Assembly: GCA_002702385.1 (NCBI GenBank) | Contig: NZZF01000062.1 | Coordinates: 6,362 to 12,398 of the forward strand | Source: Flavobacteriaceae bacterium | GTDB lineage: Bacteria > Bacteroidota > Bacteroidia > Flavobacteriales > Flavobacteriaceae | Length of the DNA stretch: 6,037 nt | Reading direction: 5' to 3' | Shown: positions 6,021 through 6,037 of the stretch, one piece after another | Layout: each line of letters starts with the position of its first letter | Position numbering within the stretch: the first letter of the stretch is position 1 | Translations under genes and position numbers: made by a program | Notes under the pieces: generated by a model | Databases searched by the model: none | What the model was told of the DNA's origin: nothing | What the model saw: the letters and a program-made list of their open reading frames with translations, nothing else

Positions 6021-6037
6021 ATGTCATTTAATAATTA

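Overview
The window looks like chromosomal DNA of a low-G+C member of the Bacteroidota, most likely a marine or otherwise streamlined Flavobacteriia relative. Four things point there: the very A+T-rich sequence, the absence of Shine-Dalgarno motifs before the genes, a good TAnnTTTG-type -7 promoter element before ribE, and the typical block pdxA – DUF177/YceD – rpmF – accB – accC on one strand with riboflavin synthase divergent from pdxA. L32, DUF177 and the biotin carboxyl carrier all read like flavobacterial family members.

Layout. Minus strand, left part: accC (5' end only, cut by the window edge at base 1) follows accB by 9 nt. Upstream of accB is about 415 bp of extremely A+T-rich non-coding DNA, about 15% G+C by hand count over 611-970. 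It ends at a clean rho-independent terminator that serves the upstream operon. That operon is pdxA, DUF177 and rpmF, transcribed leftward. As I recall, fabH often lies between rpmF and accB in related bacteria; here it is absent. Plus strand, middle: ribE starts 49 bp from pdxA on the opposite strand and is followed after 2 bp by a ten-helix EamA/DMT permease. Right part: a PhzF-family gene on the minus strand converges on the permease with only 23 bp between them. Divergent from it is a gene for a secreted protein of unknown function, which carries a perfect 45-bp tandem repeat and ends at a strong terminator.

How the genes work together: accB/accC belong to acetyl-CoA carboxylase and feed malonyl-CoA to fatty acid synthesis. 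DUF177 and L32 are a conserved ribosome-related pair. pdxA makes an intermediate of pyridoxal phosphate, and ribE makes riboflavin. The permease is tightly linked to ribE and could move a flavin or a related metabolite, which is a hypothesis only. The PhzF-like enzyme and the secreted repeat protein have no assignable pathway.

Most of the window is ordinary housekeeping DNA, and I do not see a new defence, mobile or RNA-guided system. The items most worth a second look are the secreted protein, with its apparent duplicated helical halves around a slippage-prone linker, and the A+T-rich gap where fabH might be expected.
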